A stretch of 64,000 nucleotides of DNA, from positions 1,116,001 through 1,180,000 of the forward strand of contig NZ_CP053435.1 of NCBI RefSeq assembly GCF_013127955.1, read 5' to 3'. Position 1 is the stretch's first letter, and every line of letters begins with the position of its first letter. Position numbers and translations under genes: made by a program. Shown piece after piece: positions 30,981 to 40,630 of the stretch. This stretch comes from Spirosoma taeanense. Lineage in GTDB: Bacteria > Bacteroidota > Bacteroidia > Cytophagales > Spirosomataceae. The notes beneath the pieces were generated by a model. The model saw only the letters and a program-made list of their open reading frames with translations. It had not been told where the DNA came from and made no database searches.

Positions 30981-32489
30981 CTACGCCATCGCCTTGTCCA
31001 GCGTTTTCTCAACGCCGTCTTTGAGCATGGATTTCAGGTCTTCGGCCACGGCATCCACAAAGCCCGGCAGGGCGGTCAGGTCAGCCTGCCAGAGGTCGGC
31101 GTCGGCGCAGACGGATTGAACAAACGCCCGGATGCTGGCCGCGTCTTTGGGTTTTACGGTTTTCCAGTCGCCGTAGAAATAGCCCGCCCGTTCGTCCCGG
31201 ATGGGGTAGGTGAGGATGCCTCCGCCCGGCACGGTAATCTCGCCGTAAAACTTACCGTCCTCTTCCCGGACGGCTTTCATGAACAGCAGATAAGCCGCAA
31301 AGCCCAACGCGATGTATTTAGGCGTTGTATCGAACTGACTATAATAGCGCTGAATGGTCGCGACGTTACGAGCCTGCATTTTTGCCGTTTCCTGGAGCGA
31401 AATGTTCAGCAGTAGGTGATCGAGATGCGGGTTACGAAATCGGTCAAGAACATCGCGGGCAAACTGCGCAACGGCTGCCTGGTCCATGCCCGCAACACTG
31501 TAGTGGGGCACAGTCGGCACGATCTCTTCGAGCATCAGCGACTCAATAAACCGGCTCATGGTCGGGTGCCGCATCTCGTCGGCCACAGTTTCCAGACCCA
31601 GCAGGTAGCCCAGCGGCATCGTGAGCGTGTGCGACCCGTTCAAAACGCGAAGTTTACGCTCCCGGTAAAAATTGATGTCTTCGTCAATGATGATCTCGGA
31701 TGGCGACGCACTGGCGAACGACAGCGTCTGTTTAACCCTGTCGTCGCCTTCGATGGCCCAGAGGTGGTAAGGTTCCGTAAAGGTCAGCAGCTCATCTTCG
31801 TAGCCCTGCTCCTGCTCCAGCGCCTGTCTGGCTTCGTCGGTGGGGCGCGTTACGATCCGGTCAACGAGCGAGTTACAGAAGCGGACGTGAAATTTGAGCC
31901 ATTTCGTAAACAGTTTTCCCAGCTCGTTGAACCTGGCCAGCTTCTCTACGGCTTCGCGGAGTTTCAGCCCGTTGTCGGTTACCAGTTCGGTCGGCACAAC
32001 AACCAGCCCTTTGGCTTTTGAGCCGCCGACGCTGCGGAAGCGCTCATAGAGAAAAGCGGTTAGTTTTGCCGGAAATGACTGGGGCGGATTCTGGAAGATA
32101 CTTTCTTCGACGTAATTCAGGCCGACCTCCGTCGTGTTCGAAATAATGATCTGCAAATTCGGATTGCGGGCAATCAGCAGAATCTCTTTCCACTGCGTCT
32201 GCGCGGCCAGTACCCGACTGATGGCTGAAACGACCGTCGTTTCCGAAACGTCCTGGCCCTGCTGAACGCCCCGAACGGCGACCGTGTACAGGTTATCCTG
32301 CCCCGAAAACTCATCAGTCTGACTATCGGTCGATTTCACAACAACGATGGAACCGTTGAACTTGCCTTCAGAATTGGCCTTCTGCACCAGATAATCTGGC
32401 AGGCCACGCAGCAAAACGCCGGTACCAAATTGCAGGATTCTTTCGGGGAAAACAGGGGCGGGGTGGGTTGAACGGTTCAGTCGGGACAT
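30981..32489 (-). CDS. uxaB: Tagaturonate reductase (altronate oxidoreductase)
   Basis: Encodes 502 residues of the mannitol dehydrogenase-like family: N-terminal Rossmann (PERILQFGTGVLLRGLPDYL), the NTTEVGL segment, and the C-terminal helical domain with the KIRVLNGSHT-type motif (here RKLRVLNGSHTLTMPLGYLL), containing the catalytic Lys and the Asn-x-x-His. It interconverts tagaturonate and altronate with NAD in galacturonate breakdown. It is the last gene of a minus-strand unit after eda (44 bp), kdgK and exuT, which supports the assignment. Confidence 0.92.
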   Translation of the reverse strand: MSRLNRSTHPAPVFPERILQFGTGVLLRGLPDYLVQKANSEGKFNGSIVVVKSTDSQTDEFSGQDNLYTVAVRGVQQGQDVSETTVVSAISRVLAAQTQWKEILLIARNPNLQIIISNTTEVGLNYVEESIFQNPPQSFPAKLTAFLYERFRSVGGSKAKGLVVVPTELVTDNGLKLREAVEKLARFNELGKLFTKWLKFHVRFCNSLVDRIVTRPTDEARQALEQEQGYEDELLTFTEPYHLWAIEGDDRVKQTLSFASASPSEIIIDEDINFYRERKLRVLNGSHTLTMPLGYLLGLETVADEMRHPTMSRFIESLMLEEIVPTVPHYSVAGMDQAAVAQFARDVLDRFRNPHLDHLLLNISLQETAKMQARNVATIQRYYSQFDTTPKYIALGFAAYLLFMKAVREEDGKFYGEITVPGGGILTYPIRDERAGYFYGDWKTVKPKDAASIRAFVQSVCADADLWQADLTALPGFVDAVAEDLKSMLKDGVEKTLDKAMA

Positions 32490-32533
32490 GGTGTTAGCAA
32501 ACGGTCTTCGGTGGGTTACTAAAATTACGTACT

Positions 32534-33196
32534 CTACAATTCGGCAATAATACGAACAACATCCCGAACCGTCTCTTCAATTTTATCAAACGCCTGATTA
32601 GCCAGCACATCGCCGGGAAATAATTGCGATCCCATACCAACGGCAATAGCCCCCGCCCCAAACCATCTGGACAGGCTTTCGCGGTTGGGCTCCACGCCCC
32701 CGGTTACCATGGCGCTGGCAAAGGGCAGGGGGCCACGCAGGCTTTTAATAAAATTAGGGCCCAGGACTTCGCCCGGAAAAACTTTCACGACTTCAACGCC
32801 CCATTCGTGGGCGGTCGTGATTTCGGTAAGGGTAGCGCAGCCGGGCATGTAAGCGACCTTCCGCCGGTTGCAGGTTCGGGCAACTTCTTCGCTAAATGTT
32901 GGCCCGACAATGAAGTCGGCCCCAAGCTGCAGGTAAAGCGCAGCCGTCGGCGCATCCAGGATTGTACCGGCACCCAGGGCCAGGTCGGGGTAATCGCGGG
33001 CGCATAACCGACTCAGGTCGGCGAAGCGTTCGTGGGCAAAATCGCCCCGATTGGTGAACTCAAACGCCCGGACGCCGGCCCGGTAGCAGGCACCCACAAC
33101 TCCGGCGCAAACGTCAGGATTGGGATGGTAAAAAACAGGAACCAGCGGAACTTGCCGAATGGTCTGGTAAACGTTCAAACGGGGAATGCGAGCCAT
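32534..33196 (-). CDS. eda: KDPG aldolase
   Basis: Encodes 220 residues. TIM barrel with FEFTNRGDF (substrate-site Glu in the second strand), LALGAGTILDAPTA, GADFIVGPTFS, MPGCATLTEITTA, the Schiff-base Lys in VEVVKVFPGEVLG and the phosphate site MVTGGVEP. It splits 2-keto-3-deoxy-6-phosphogluconate into pyruvate and glyceraldehyde 3-phosphate. It follows kdgK (79 bp) and precedes uxaB in the hexuronate operon. Confidence 0.93.
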   Translation of the reverse strand: MARIPRLNVYQTIRQVPLVPVFYHPNPDVCAGVVGACYRAGVRAFEFTNRGDFAHERFADLSRLCARDYPDLALGAGTILDAPTAALYLQLGADFIVGPTFSEEVARTCNRRKVAYMPGCATLTEITTAHEWGVEVVKVFPGEVLGPNFIKSLRGPLPFASAMVTGGVEPNRESLSRWFGAGAIAVGMGSQLFPGDVLANQAFDKIEETVRDVVRIIAEL

Positions 33197-33274
33197 CGAT
33201 TAATCAGGTTAATGTATCTATTGGTTTGCAGTTGACGGGTGATGATATACCCAAAAGCCATTAACGCGGAATTA

Positions 33275-34294
33275 TTATCGTCTTAATTTGCCGGAACTGT
33301 CGCCCCGGACCAGCGTTTCAATTTCAGTGACGGTTGCCAGATTGACATCGCCGGGAATAGTATGTTTCAGCGCCGAAGCCGCTGCGCCAAACTCAACGGC
33401 GCGCTGCAGATCGGCCGGAAACGTCAGCAGACCGTAAATCAGCCCGGCGACGTAGGCATCACCCGTACCAATCCGGTCAACAATCGGCTGGATGTCGTGC
33501 ATGCGGGATCGATATACCGTTGAGCCATTAAATATCTTGGCCGAGAGCTGATTGTGAGAGGCACTGACAGAGGTTCGCTTGGTATCGGTAACGTACCGAA
33601 TGGTCGGAAACCGGCGCATCAGGGCGCGTCCAGCTTCCTGAAACGTACTGCCAACTACGCCATAAAGTTCTGAAAACAGGGACTTGCTACCCAACACGAG
33701 CGTACAGCCTTCCGTCAGGGCGGGCATAATTTCCTGCGGTCGTCGGCCGTACTGCCATAAGTTGCTCCGGTAGACAATGTCGCCCGACACCGGAACGCCC
33801 AGTCGGTTGGCCGTCTGGATGCCCGCCAGCAGACAGTCGGCAGCACCCTGCGAGAGGGCGGGCGTGATTCCGGTCCAGTGAAACCAGTCGGCTCCGGTCA
33901 GGATTGGTTCCCAGTCAATATCGTTAGTCTGAATCCGGGCAAATGCCGAATCAGCACGGTCATAGATAATCTGGCTGGCCCGGCTGCCCGCGCCGGTTTC
34001 CAGAAAGTACAGCCCCAGCCGGCCTTCGGCCTGACCGGTTGGTAAACTACCGTAACGGATATACTGGGTATCGACGCCATACCGCCGGAGGTAGCCAGCC
34101 GCGGTTCGGCCGAGGGCGTGGTCGGGAAAACGGGTGACATGAGCCGCATCCAGACCCAGCTGCGCCAGCGATACGGCTACATTGGCTTCCGTGCCGCCAA
34201 AATGCATCGTCAGCACATTGGATTGCGAAAATCGGTCGAATCCCGGTGGACTCAGCCGCAGCATGACCTCGCCAAAAGTGATGATTTTACCCAA
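33275..34294 (-). CDS. kdgK: 2-keto-3-deoxygluconate kinase
   Basis: Encodes 339 residues from a TTG at 34294 that gives MGKIITFGEVMLRLSPPG, the usual family start. The frame extends to a GTG at 34333 and TTG at 34348, but no ATG exists. Ribokinase/PfkB fold: GGTEANVAVSLAQLG near the N-terminus, substrate region YDRADSAF, and the C-terminal signature DRIGTGDAYVAGLIYG with the catalytic Asp and the anion hole. It phosphorylates 2-keto-3-deoxygluconate for the aldolase encoded next. Confidence 0.9.
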   Translation of the reverse strand: MGKIITFGEVMLRLSPPGFDRFSQSNVLTMHFGGTEANVAVSLAQLGLDAAHVTRFPDHALGRTAAGYLRRYGVDTQYIRYGSLPTGQAEGRLGLYFLETGAGSRASQIIYDRADSAFARIQTNDIDWEPILTGADWFHWTGITPALSQGAADCLLAGIQTANRLGVPVSGDIVYRSNLWQYGRRPQEIMPALTEGCTLVLGSKSLFSELYGVVGSTFQEAGRALMRRFPTIRYVTDTKRTSVSASHNQLSAKIFNGSTVYRSRMHDIQPIVDRIGTGDAYVAGLIYGLLTFPADLQRAVEFGAAASALKHTIPGDVNLATVTEIETLVRGDSSGKLRR

Positions 34295-34393
34295 TGCGTG
34301 AAGGTGAGTTAAGACTGGTGTTCTGTATGGCACGGCCTGACAGGGCAAACCGGCGTTTAATGGCTACAAACTTAAGGCTCTTTAGGTAATAGC

Positions 34394-35779
34394 CTATAGC
34401 TTACCACTTACCGTTAGCTCTGCTTCCAGTTCTTCGAGGGTGACGGGCTCCAGCCTGGGCAGAACAAGGTGAATAATGACCAGGGCGATCAGGTAGGCGC
34501 AACTGGCAATAATGAACATGGGCAGGTACCCGAAAGCCGTGATGATACGACCCGCCAGTAAGGCCAGCAAAATTCCACCAACGGCACCGAACATCCCACC
34601 GATACCTGTTACAGATGCTACGACGTTTTTCGGGAACAGGTCAGAGGCAAAGGTATACATATTGGCCGACCAGCCCTGGTGAGCGGCCGTTGCCAGCGAA
34701 ATCAGGGCGATGGCAACGGTCAGGCTGCTCGTCTGCGCGGCAAAAAAGATGGGCACTATGCACAGGGCGCAGATCAGCATGGTGGTCTTACGGGCACGGT
34801 TGGCCGACCAGCCAAAGTTCATAAACTGCGTACTGAGCCAGCCAAAGAAAATGCTGCCTGCGTCGGATACAACGTAAATAATCAGGAACGGCACACCGAA
34901 ACTTTTGAGGTCGAGTTTCTGGTCGAGGGCGTCGTTGGAGTTGAAAAAGTCGGGCAGCCATGACATATAGAACCACCAGATCGGGTCAGCCATGAACTTG
35001 CCGACGGCGAAGGCCCAGGTTTGTTTGTACCCCAGCAATCGACCCCAGGATACCTTCGGGGGTTTAACTTTGTCGTCGTCGCTGCGAATATAGGCCAGCT
35101 CTTCGGCCGACAGTTTCGGGTTTCGTTCGGGTTTGCTGTAGGTAAACCACCAGAGAATCAGGAGACCGAAGCCTAGCACCCCAGTGATAAAGAACGAACT
35201 GCGCCAGCCGAACTGAAGAATCAGATAAGGCACGGCCATAGCCGTCAGAATAATGCCAACGTTGGTACCGGCGTTGAAGAGCCCGTTGGCAAACGAGCGT
35301 TCGCTTTTGGGAAACCACTCGGCTACGGTCTTGATAGCCGACGGGAAATTAGCCGATTCGCCCAGACCCAGCAGGGCGCGTGCCCAGCGCAGGCCAACCA
35401 TATTCTGCACGAAGGTTGTCAGAACAGCGGCAATGCTCCAGACCGTAATGCCCAGCGCAAAGCCGCGCCGGGTGCCGATACGGTCAATTAGCCAGCCAAC
35501 CAGCAGAAAGCCAATCGCGTAAGCGAATTTAAAAGCGGCATCAACGTCGCCGTATAAAACCTTGAAGCGGTCGGTCGCTTCCTTGGTCAGATCGGCTTCG
35601 GGAGCAATGTCGAGCATTTCCTTGCGGAAAATCTCATCGGTCATTGTAAAGGACAGCACCTGCCGATCCACGTAATTTATGGTTGTGGCCAGAAACAGCA
35701 GCGCAACAATACGCCAACGAAAGCTACCGGAAGTGGTGGTCGTTTGCAAAGCAAGTCGGGAATTTGGGGAGAAAAGCAC
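34394..35779 (-). CDS. exuT: Hexuronate transporter, MFS
   Basis: Encodes 461 residues from a GTG at 35779 (a TTG twelve codons in is another choice). Twelve spans with the anion:cation symporter signatures: [12 protein letters not shown] in span 1, [12 protein letters not shown] in the 2-3 loop, [20 protein letters not shown] and NAGTNVGI. It takes up galacturonate or glucuronate by proton symport across the inner membrane. First gene of the minus-strand operon exuT-kdgK-eda-uxaB; the transcript probably starts in the 68-bp gap to the opposite hydrolase gene. Confidence 0.9.
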   Translation of the reverse strand: MLFSPNSRLALQTTTTSGSFRWRIVALLFLATTINYVDRQVLSFTMTDEIFRKEMLDIAPEADLTKEATDRFKVLYGDVDAAFKFAYAIGFLLVGWLIDRIGTRRGFALGITVWSIAAVLTTFVQNMVGLRWARALLGLGESANFPSAIKTVAEWFPKSERSFANGLFNAGTNVGIILTAMAVPYLILQFGWRSSFFITGVLGFGLLILWWFTYSKPERNPKLSAEELAYIRSDDDKVKPPKVSWGRLLGYKQTWAFAVGKFMADPIWWFYMSWLPDFFNSNDALDQKLDLKSFGVPFLIIYVVSDAGSIFFGWLSTQFMNFGWSANRARKTTMLICALCIVPIFFAAQTSSLTVAIALISLATAAHQGWSANMYTFASDLFPKNVVASVTGIGGMFGAVGGILLALLAGRIITAFGYLPMFIIASCAYLIALVIIHLVLPRLEPVTLEELEAELTVSGKL

Positions 35780-35847
35780 GAGCCCCTGCTTTTTTACCTA
35801 ATCCCAGCGTCTGGCCCGTTTCTTCACGTAACCAGTTCCTTCAGACC

Positions 35848-36696
35848 ATGAACCATACCTTTGTCGAAACGAATGGCATCCGGCTGCATGTCGTTCAGGC
35901 TGGACCGGTCGATGGACCCCTTTTGATTCTGCTGCATGGGTTTCCCGAATTCTGGTACGGCTGGAAACGGCAGATCGAGCCCTTGGCCGCTGCCGGGTAT
36001 CAGGTCTGGGTACCCGACCAGCGAGGCTATAATCTAAGCGATAAACCCGCTGGCATTGAAGCCTATACCATCGACACCCTGGCGGCCGATGTTGTGGGGC
36101 TGATTGAGCGGGCGGGGCAACAGAAAGCTGTACTAGTGGGCCACGACTGGGGTGCCGCCGTGGCCTGGTGGACGGCCGCCACCTATCCGGATCGGGTTGA
36201 GCGGCTGGTCGTCATGAACGTTCCTCATCCGGCCGTCATGAAGCGATTTGTGAGCCGGGACCTGGGGCAGATGCGCCGTAGCTGGTATATCGGGTTCTTT
36301 CAGTTGCCAAAGCTGCCGGAGTGGCTGTCGAGTCTGGGGGACTGGTCTATGCTGGCTCGAACCCTGCGTAAAAGCAGCCGACGGGGTACATTTTCGGAAG
36401 CCGACCTGCAACAGTACAAAACGGCCTGGGGACAGCCCGGTGCCCTGCGCGCCATGATCAACTGGTACCGGGCTACGTTACAAAAGCCACCAAAACGTAG
36501 CCCGCGAATACGCATTATCGTCCCGACGCTGCTGATCTGGGGTGCTCAGGATCAGTTTCTTAAACGCGACATGGCCCAGCCCAGCATCGACCTGTGTGAC
36601 AATGGTCGTCTGGTATTCCTTGAGCAGGCCACCCATTGGGTGCAGCACGAAGAAGCCGATCGGGTCAACACGCTTTTGTTGGAGTTTCTTCAGTGA
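35848..36696 (+). CDS. Alpha/beta hydrolase, epoxide hydrolase-like
   Basis: Encodes 282 residues from the ATG at 35848, which matches the family start ([18 protein letters not shown]). Oxyanion motif [23 protein letters not shown], nucleophile elbow GHDWGA with D100 as nucleophile (Asp is typical of epoxide hydrolases and dehalogenases), a cap domain, a late Asp in GAQDQFL and His in THWVQHEE. The natural substrate is unknown. It diverges from exuT. Confidence 0.9.
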   Translation: MNHTFVETNGIRLHVVQAGPVDGPLLILLHGFPEFWYGWKRQIEPLAAAGYQVWVPDQRGYNLSDKPAGIEAYTIDTLAADVVGLIERAGQQKAVLVGHDWGAAVAWWTAATYPDRVERLVVMNVPHPAVMKRFVSRDLGQMRRSWYIGFFQLPKLPEWLSSLGDWSMLARTLRKSSRRGTFSEADLQQYKTAWGQPGALRAMINWYRATLQKPPKRSPRIRIIVPTLLIWGAQDQFLKRDMAQPSIDLCDNGRLVFLEQATHWVQHEEADRVNTLLLEFLQ

Positions 36697-36715
36697 ATCT
36701 TTTCCGCCGAGAGAA

Positions 36716-38215
36716 TTATCCCAACCGGTTCATCTTCCACTTACTTTTTTGCTGCGTTACCGGAACAGCCGCGCCACTGCTTTGGGGCTTGCTGGTCTCC
36801 AGCAGATAAGCCGCTAAGACGGCCGCGAGCTGCGATTCGGTCTGATCGGGTTTTCTCGTCAAGACGTCCGGCGTAAAATAGTTGCCAACGAAGCCTGTAT
36901 CGAACTGGCCGGAGCGGAATGCCGGATGCTCCATCACGAACCGGCAGAACGGCAGCGTCGTCTGAACGCCCGAAATCTGGTATTCGTCAATCGCCCGGAT
37001 CATCTTCTGGATGGCTTCCTCGCGGCTGTCGCCATACGTAATAAGCTTGGCAATCATCGGATCGTAATAGATCGGTATCGCCATGCCCTGCTCAAAGCCA
37101 TCGTCTACACGGACGCCGTTACCCTGCGGCCGAACGTATGTATCGAGCGTACCCACATCAGGTAAGAAGTTATTGGCCGGGTCTTCGGCGTAAACACGTA
37201 CCTCCACCGCATGGCCTTTTATCTGTAAATCCTCTTGCCTGATCGTCAGGGGTTTCCCCTCGGCAACGTAAATCATCTGCTTCACCAGGTCAACGCCCGT
37301 AATCTGCTCCGTAACGGGGTGCTCAACCTGAAGGCGGGTATTCATCTCCAGGAAGTAGAAATCGAGGTTATCGTTAACAATAAACTCGACCGTTCCGGCA
37401 CCGTAATAGCCGCAGGCGCGGGCAACATCGACGGCCGCCCGGCCCATCGCGTCGCGGATCTCGGGCGTCAGGATGGCCGAAGGCGCTTCCTCAACCACTT
37501 TCTGGTGCCGCCGTTGCACCGAACATTCACGCTCAAAAAGATGGATGATGTTGCCATGCTGATCGCCCAGTACCTGAATTTCGACGTGGCGGGGCGACGT
37601 AACGTATTTTTCGATGAAAACGGACCCGTCACCAAAAGCCGATAGGGCTTCGCTGACGGCCCGGTCCATCTGCTCGTCGAATTCGGCGTCGTTCTCGACG
37701 ATACGCATACCTTTGCCGCCCCCGCCCGCGCTGGCCTTAATCAGAACCGGGTAGCCGATCTGGGCCGAAATGGTTTTCGCTTCCGCGCGGTCGGTAATGG
37801 CGCTGGGCGTACCCGGCACCATGGGGATGTTATAACCCGCTACGGCGGCTTTGGCCGCCAGTTTGCTGCCCATGATCTCGATAGCCTCGGGCGATGGTCC
37901 CACGAAAATCAGACCCGCCTGCCGGACCATCCGGGCAAAATTGGCATTCTCGGACAGAAAGCCGTAACCCGGGTGAATAGCGTCGACGTTCAACTGCCGA
38001 CACACTTCGATAATGGCATCGGCTTTCAGGTAGGATTCGGAGGAAGGGGCCGGACCAACGCAAACGGCTTCATCGGCGTATCGAACGTGCAGGGCGTTAC
38101 GGTCGGCCTCCGAGAAAATGGCTACGGTTTTAATTCTCATCTCCCGGGCCGTGCGCATAACGCGCAGGGCGATTTCACCCCGATTGGCAATTAATAGCTT
38201 GTTGATTTTTGTCAT
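36716..38215 (-). CDS. accC: Biotin carboxylase subunit of an acyl-CoA carboxylase
   Basis: Encodes 499 residues: N-terminal INKLLIANRGEIALRVMRTA, GYGFLSENANFA, the ATP-grasp domain (Gly-rich ASAGGGGKGMR, IEKYVTSPRHVEIQVLGD, ECSVQRRHQKVVEEAPS) and LEMNTRLQVEHPVTE. The reaction is ATP-dependent carboxylation of biotin. It runs about 50 residues beyond the usual 445-450, ending in KSKWKMNRLG, a tail seen in biotin carboxylases of acetyl/propionyl-CoA carboxylases of this phylum. No accB or accA/D is adjacent. It ends 19 bp from the convergent hydrolase gene. Confidence 0.9.
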   Translation of the reverse strand: MTKINKLLIANRGEIALRVMRTAREMRIKTVAIFSEADRNALHVRYADEAVCVGPAPSSESYLKADAIIEVCRQLNVDAIHPGYGFLSENANFARMVRQAGLIFVGPSPEAIEIMGSKLAAKAAVAGYNIPMVPGTPSAITDRAEAKTISAQIGYPVLIKASAGGGGKGMRIVENDAEFDEQMDRAVSEALSAFGDGSVFIEKYVTSPRHVEIQVLGDQHGNIIHLFERECSVQRRHQKVVEEAPSAILTPEIRDAMGRAAVDVARACGYYGAGTVEFIVNDNLDFYFLEMNTRLQVEHPVTEQITGVDLVKQMIYVAEGKPLTIRQEDLQIKGHAVEVRVYAEDPANNFLPDVGTLDTYVRPQGNGVRVDDGFEQGMAIPIYYDPMIAKLITYGDSREEAIQKMIRAIDEYQISGVQTTLPFCRFVMEHPAFRSGQFDTGFVGNYFTPDVLTRKPDQTESQLAAVLAAYLLETSKPQSSGAAVPVTQQKSKWKMNRLG

Positions 38216-38344
38216 TGACTGGTTCTTATGGAGTCATTCATAACCATGCGTTGTCCTGATCAAATAGAGCTATAAATGACAATTATTGATCAATAATACG
38301 GCTTTGTCACAAAACGGTTATTAAATTGAATTTTTCGGAATCAA

Positions 38345-38375
38345 TTTGTGCTACCAAAAGTTAAACGTATTTTTG
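38345..38375 (+). promoter_or_regulatory. Bacteroidota-type promoter of the SPT gene
   Basis: TTTG (38345-38348), 19-bp gap, TATTTTTG (38368-38375): an exact match to the -33 and -7 elements used by the main sigma factor of this phylum (TTTG, N19, TAnnTTTG). Transcription would begin about 7 bp later, some 45 bp before the GTG start at 38426. Confidence 0.75.
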
Positions 38376-38425
38376 CACTTACCACGTCAAAAACAAGAGT
38401 TTAGCCCATTAAATACGGACAAAAA

Positions 38426-39730
38426 GTGGATTTATTTGAGAAACTGCGCACCAATCTAGGACCCATCGGCTCGCCGGCACGGGAGTACAATGGCCACCAT
38501 TACTTCGCATTTCCCAAGCTTGAGGGCGAGCTTGGACCACATATGCGCTTCCAGGGGAAGGACGTACTGAACTGGAGTCTGAACAACTATCTTGGCCTGG
38601 CCAATCATCCAGAAGTACGTAAGGCCGATGCCGACGCCACCACGCAGTGGGGGCTAGCTTATCCAATGGGTGCCCGGATGATGTCTGGTAACTCCGATCT
38701 CCACGAACAGTTCGAAAAGGAGCTGGCCCAGTTTGTTGGGAAGGAAGATGCTTTTTTGCTGAATTATGGTTATCAGGGGGTCATGTCGGCTATTGAAGCG
38801 GTCGTTGATCACCGTGATATTATCGTGTATGATGCCGAAAGTCATGCCTGTCTGATCGACGGTATCCGCCTTCACAAGGCTAAGATGGGCGACTACTATA
38901 AGTTTAACCATAACGATATGGCCAGCCTGGAGAAAAACCTCCAGCGCGCTAGCCGGAAAGTAGCCGAAACGGGGGGAAGCATTCTGGTCATTACGGAAGG
39001 TGTCTTCGGTATGTCGGGTAAGGTGGGCAGTCTGGACAAGATTGTCGCGCTGAAAGAAAAATACGAATTCCGGCTGCTGGTCGACGATGCCCACGGCTTT
39101 GGCACGATGGGTGCTACCGGCGCGGGCGTCGGCGAAATGCTCGGCTGCCAGGACGGTATCGACCTGTACTTCTCGACGTTTGCCAAGTCAATGGCGGCAA
39201 TCGGAGCGTTTATTGCCGCCGACCACGACATCATCATGTATCTGAAATACAACATGCGGTCGCAGACCTACGCCAAGGCCTTGCCGATGCCGTATGTAGT
39301 GGGCGGTTTGAAGCGGCTGGAAATGATTCGGAACTCGTCGGAGTTCCGCGACCGGCTCTGGGCTAACGTGCGGGCGCTGCAAAGCGGCCTGCAGGAGCGC
39401 GGCTTTAATATTGGCGATACGCAGTCGCCTGTAACGCCGGTTCTGCTGCAGAATCTGGAGGGAGGTATTCCGGGGGTGACAGCGCTGGTACGTGACCTGC
39501 GCGAGAACCACCGGATCTTCTGCTCGATTGTCGTTTATCCGGTCGTTCCGAAGGATGTAATTATGCTGCGCATCATCCCAACGGCCGCGCATACCCTCGA
39601 CGATGTACAGTTTACGCTCGAAGCGTTCTCGGCTATCGCTGGAAAGCTAAAAAGCGGCTATTACCGCCAGAATGGCTCCGAAATCGCCCCCGAAACCCTC
39701 GAGGTATCGGCCGAAGCAGCCAGTGAGTAG
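38426..39730 (+). CDS. Serine palmitoyltransferase (PLP-dependent)
   Basis: Encodes 434 residues from a GTG. Alpha-oxoamine synthase fold: LNWSLNNYLGLANHPEVRKA, the GARMMSGNSDLHEQFE substrate loop, LNYGYQGVMSAIE, DDAHGFGTMG (PLP-site Asp) and STFAKSMAAIGAF with the PLP Lys. The long N-terminus and the FAKSMA version are characteristic of serine palmitoyltransferase of Bacteroidota, which joins serine and a fatty acyl-CoA in the first step of sphingolipid synthesis. 2-amino-3-ketobutyrate ligase or BioF are close relatives and less likely. Promoter as listed. Confidence 0.87.
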   Translation: MDLFEKLRTNLGPIGSPAREYNGHHYFAFPKLEGELGPHMRFQGKDVLNWSLNNYLGLANHPEVRKADADATTQWGLAYPMGARMMSGNSDLHEQFEKELAQFVGKEDAFLLNYGYQGVMSAIEAVVDHRDIIVYDAESHACLIDGIRLHKAKMGDYYKFNHNDMASLEKNLQRASRKVAETGGSILVITEGVFGMSGKVGSLDKIVALKEKYEFRLLVDDAHGFGTMGATGAGVGEMLGCQDGIDLYFSTFAKSMAAIGAFIAADHDIIMYLKYNMRSQTYAKALPMPYVVGGLKRLEMIRNSSEFRDRLWANVRALQSGLQERGFNIGDTQSPVTPVLLQNLEGGIPGVTALVRDLRENHRIFCSIVVYPVVPKDVIMLRIIPTAAHTLDDVQFTLEAFSAIAGKLKSGYYRQNGSEIAPETLEVSAEAASE

Positions 39731-39874
39731 GGTTTTTGGTTAAAAGTAGGATTTTTTGGCTATTTTTTTGGCCTGCCTATTGCGCTGTATGTTAGAATGA
39801 GTAAATTTCAGCCGAAAACCGCGTTTTTAGCGGAATTTTGGGCATTTTACTCACTTAAACCCATACGTATCGCT

Positions 39875-40060
39875 ATGGCACGCTTCGATGAAGTAAAGAA
39901 TTTGGTTATGTCGCTGGAAGGCGATTTCGAAAAGTTCTACGAAAAAAATAACCAGGCTGCTGGCACCCGTGTTCGTAAAGGGATGCAGGATTTAAAGACG
40001 CTGGCGCAAAACATTCGCTCGGAAGTTCAGGACACCAAGAACAAAGCCGAGAAAGCGTAA
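39875..40060 (+). CDS. Hc1-like histone H1-type small protein
   Basis: Encodes 61 residues from the ATG at 39875 (MARFDEVKNLVMSLEGDF). An upstream in-frame ATG at 39797 would add 26 unlike residues. A helical, Lys-rich body (RKGMQDLKTLAQNIRSEVQD, KNKAEKA) with the motif FEKFYEKNNQAAGTRVRKGM found in the conserved Bacteroidota mini-histone family. It probably binds DNA and compacts the nucleoid; this is inferred from the family. A strong terminator follows 28 bp after the stop. Confidence 0.85.
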   Translation: MARFDEVKNLVMSLEGDFEKFYEKNNQAAGTRVRKGMQDLKTLAQNIRSEVQDTKNKAEKA

Positions 40061-40087
40061 CTGACCTCTCTGGTCATAAATCTTAAA

Positions 40088-40126
40088 CGCCCCCGTCCGG
40101 CAAGGCTGCTGACGGGGGCGTTTTTT
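40088..40126. terminator. Terminator between Hc1-like and MaoC genes
   Basis: Stem CGCCCCCGTC / GACGGGGGCG (10 bp, 12 with the flanking AA/TT) with a 13-nt loop and T6 at 40121-40126. It lies between converging genes. Confidence 0.92.
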
Positions 40127-40131
40127 GCTGT

Positions 40132-40545
40132 CTAGATCTTCTCCGGATGCATGAGGGTGGCGACGCCCCGCATGGTGACTTTGTTGGTTTGGGCATCGCG
40201 GATCTCGCCCGTAACGTCGGCCGTATGCTTGGCCGGGTTGGTGGACTTAACCGTAAACGTAGCCGTGTAGTCTGTATCGACGAACATGGGGCGTAGAAAC
40301 TCCAGGGTCTGTCCAAGATATACGGAGCCGGAGCCCGGAAACTCGGTGCCGAGCACTTTTGTGAAAATGCTGGCCGCCAGCATGCCGTGGATAATCGGGC
40401 GTTTGAAAGGCGTTGAGGCCGCAAAATCAGCATCGAGATGCAGCGGGTTGGTGTCGCCGGTGATACGGGCAAAATCAACTACGTCGGCTTGCGAAAACCG
40501 GAAGGTATACCGATGGACGGCGTTCAGTGTAAATTCGGGTATCAT
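40132..40545 (-). CDS. MaoC-like hydratase
   Basis: Encodes 137 residues in the hot-dog fold. R-specific enoyl-CoA hydratase motif: FARITGDTNPLHLDADFA with the catalytic Asp and His, then PIIHGMLAASIFTKVLGTEFPG. Members hydrate 2-enoyl-CoA or enoyl-ACP thioesters in fatty acid metabolism. Family length fits. Monocistronic; converges on the Hc1-like gene. Confidence 0.9.
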   Translation of the reverse strand: MIPEFTLNAVHRYTFRFSQADVVDFARITGDTNPLHLDADFAASTPFKRPIIHGMLAASIFTKVLGTEFPGSGSVYLGQTLEFLRPMFVDTDYTATFTVKSTNPAKHTADVTGEIRDAQTNKVTMRGVATLMHPEKI

Positions 40546-40630
40546 ACGGCAAAGCTACAAATCCCGCTGGCTATTTTCCGGTCTAAGTCTGGGCGTTTGC
40601 GCGTAGTTTTGTTGCCGACTTGGTTTGACT

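Noticed and set aside
31416..32021. 201-codon plus-strand open frame
   Set aside because: Antisense shadow of uxaB.
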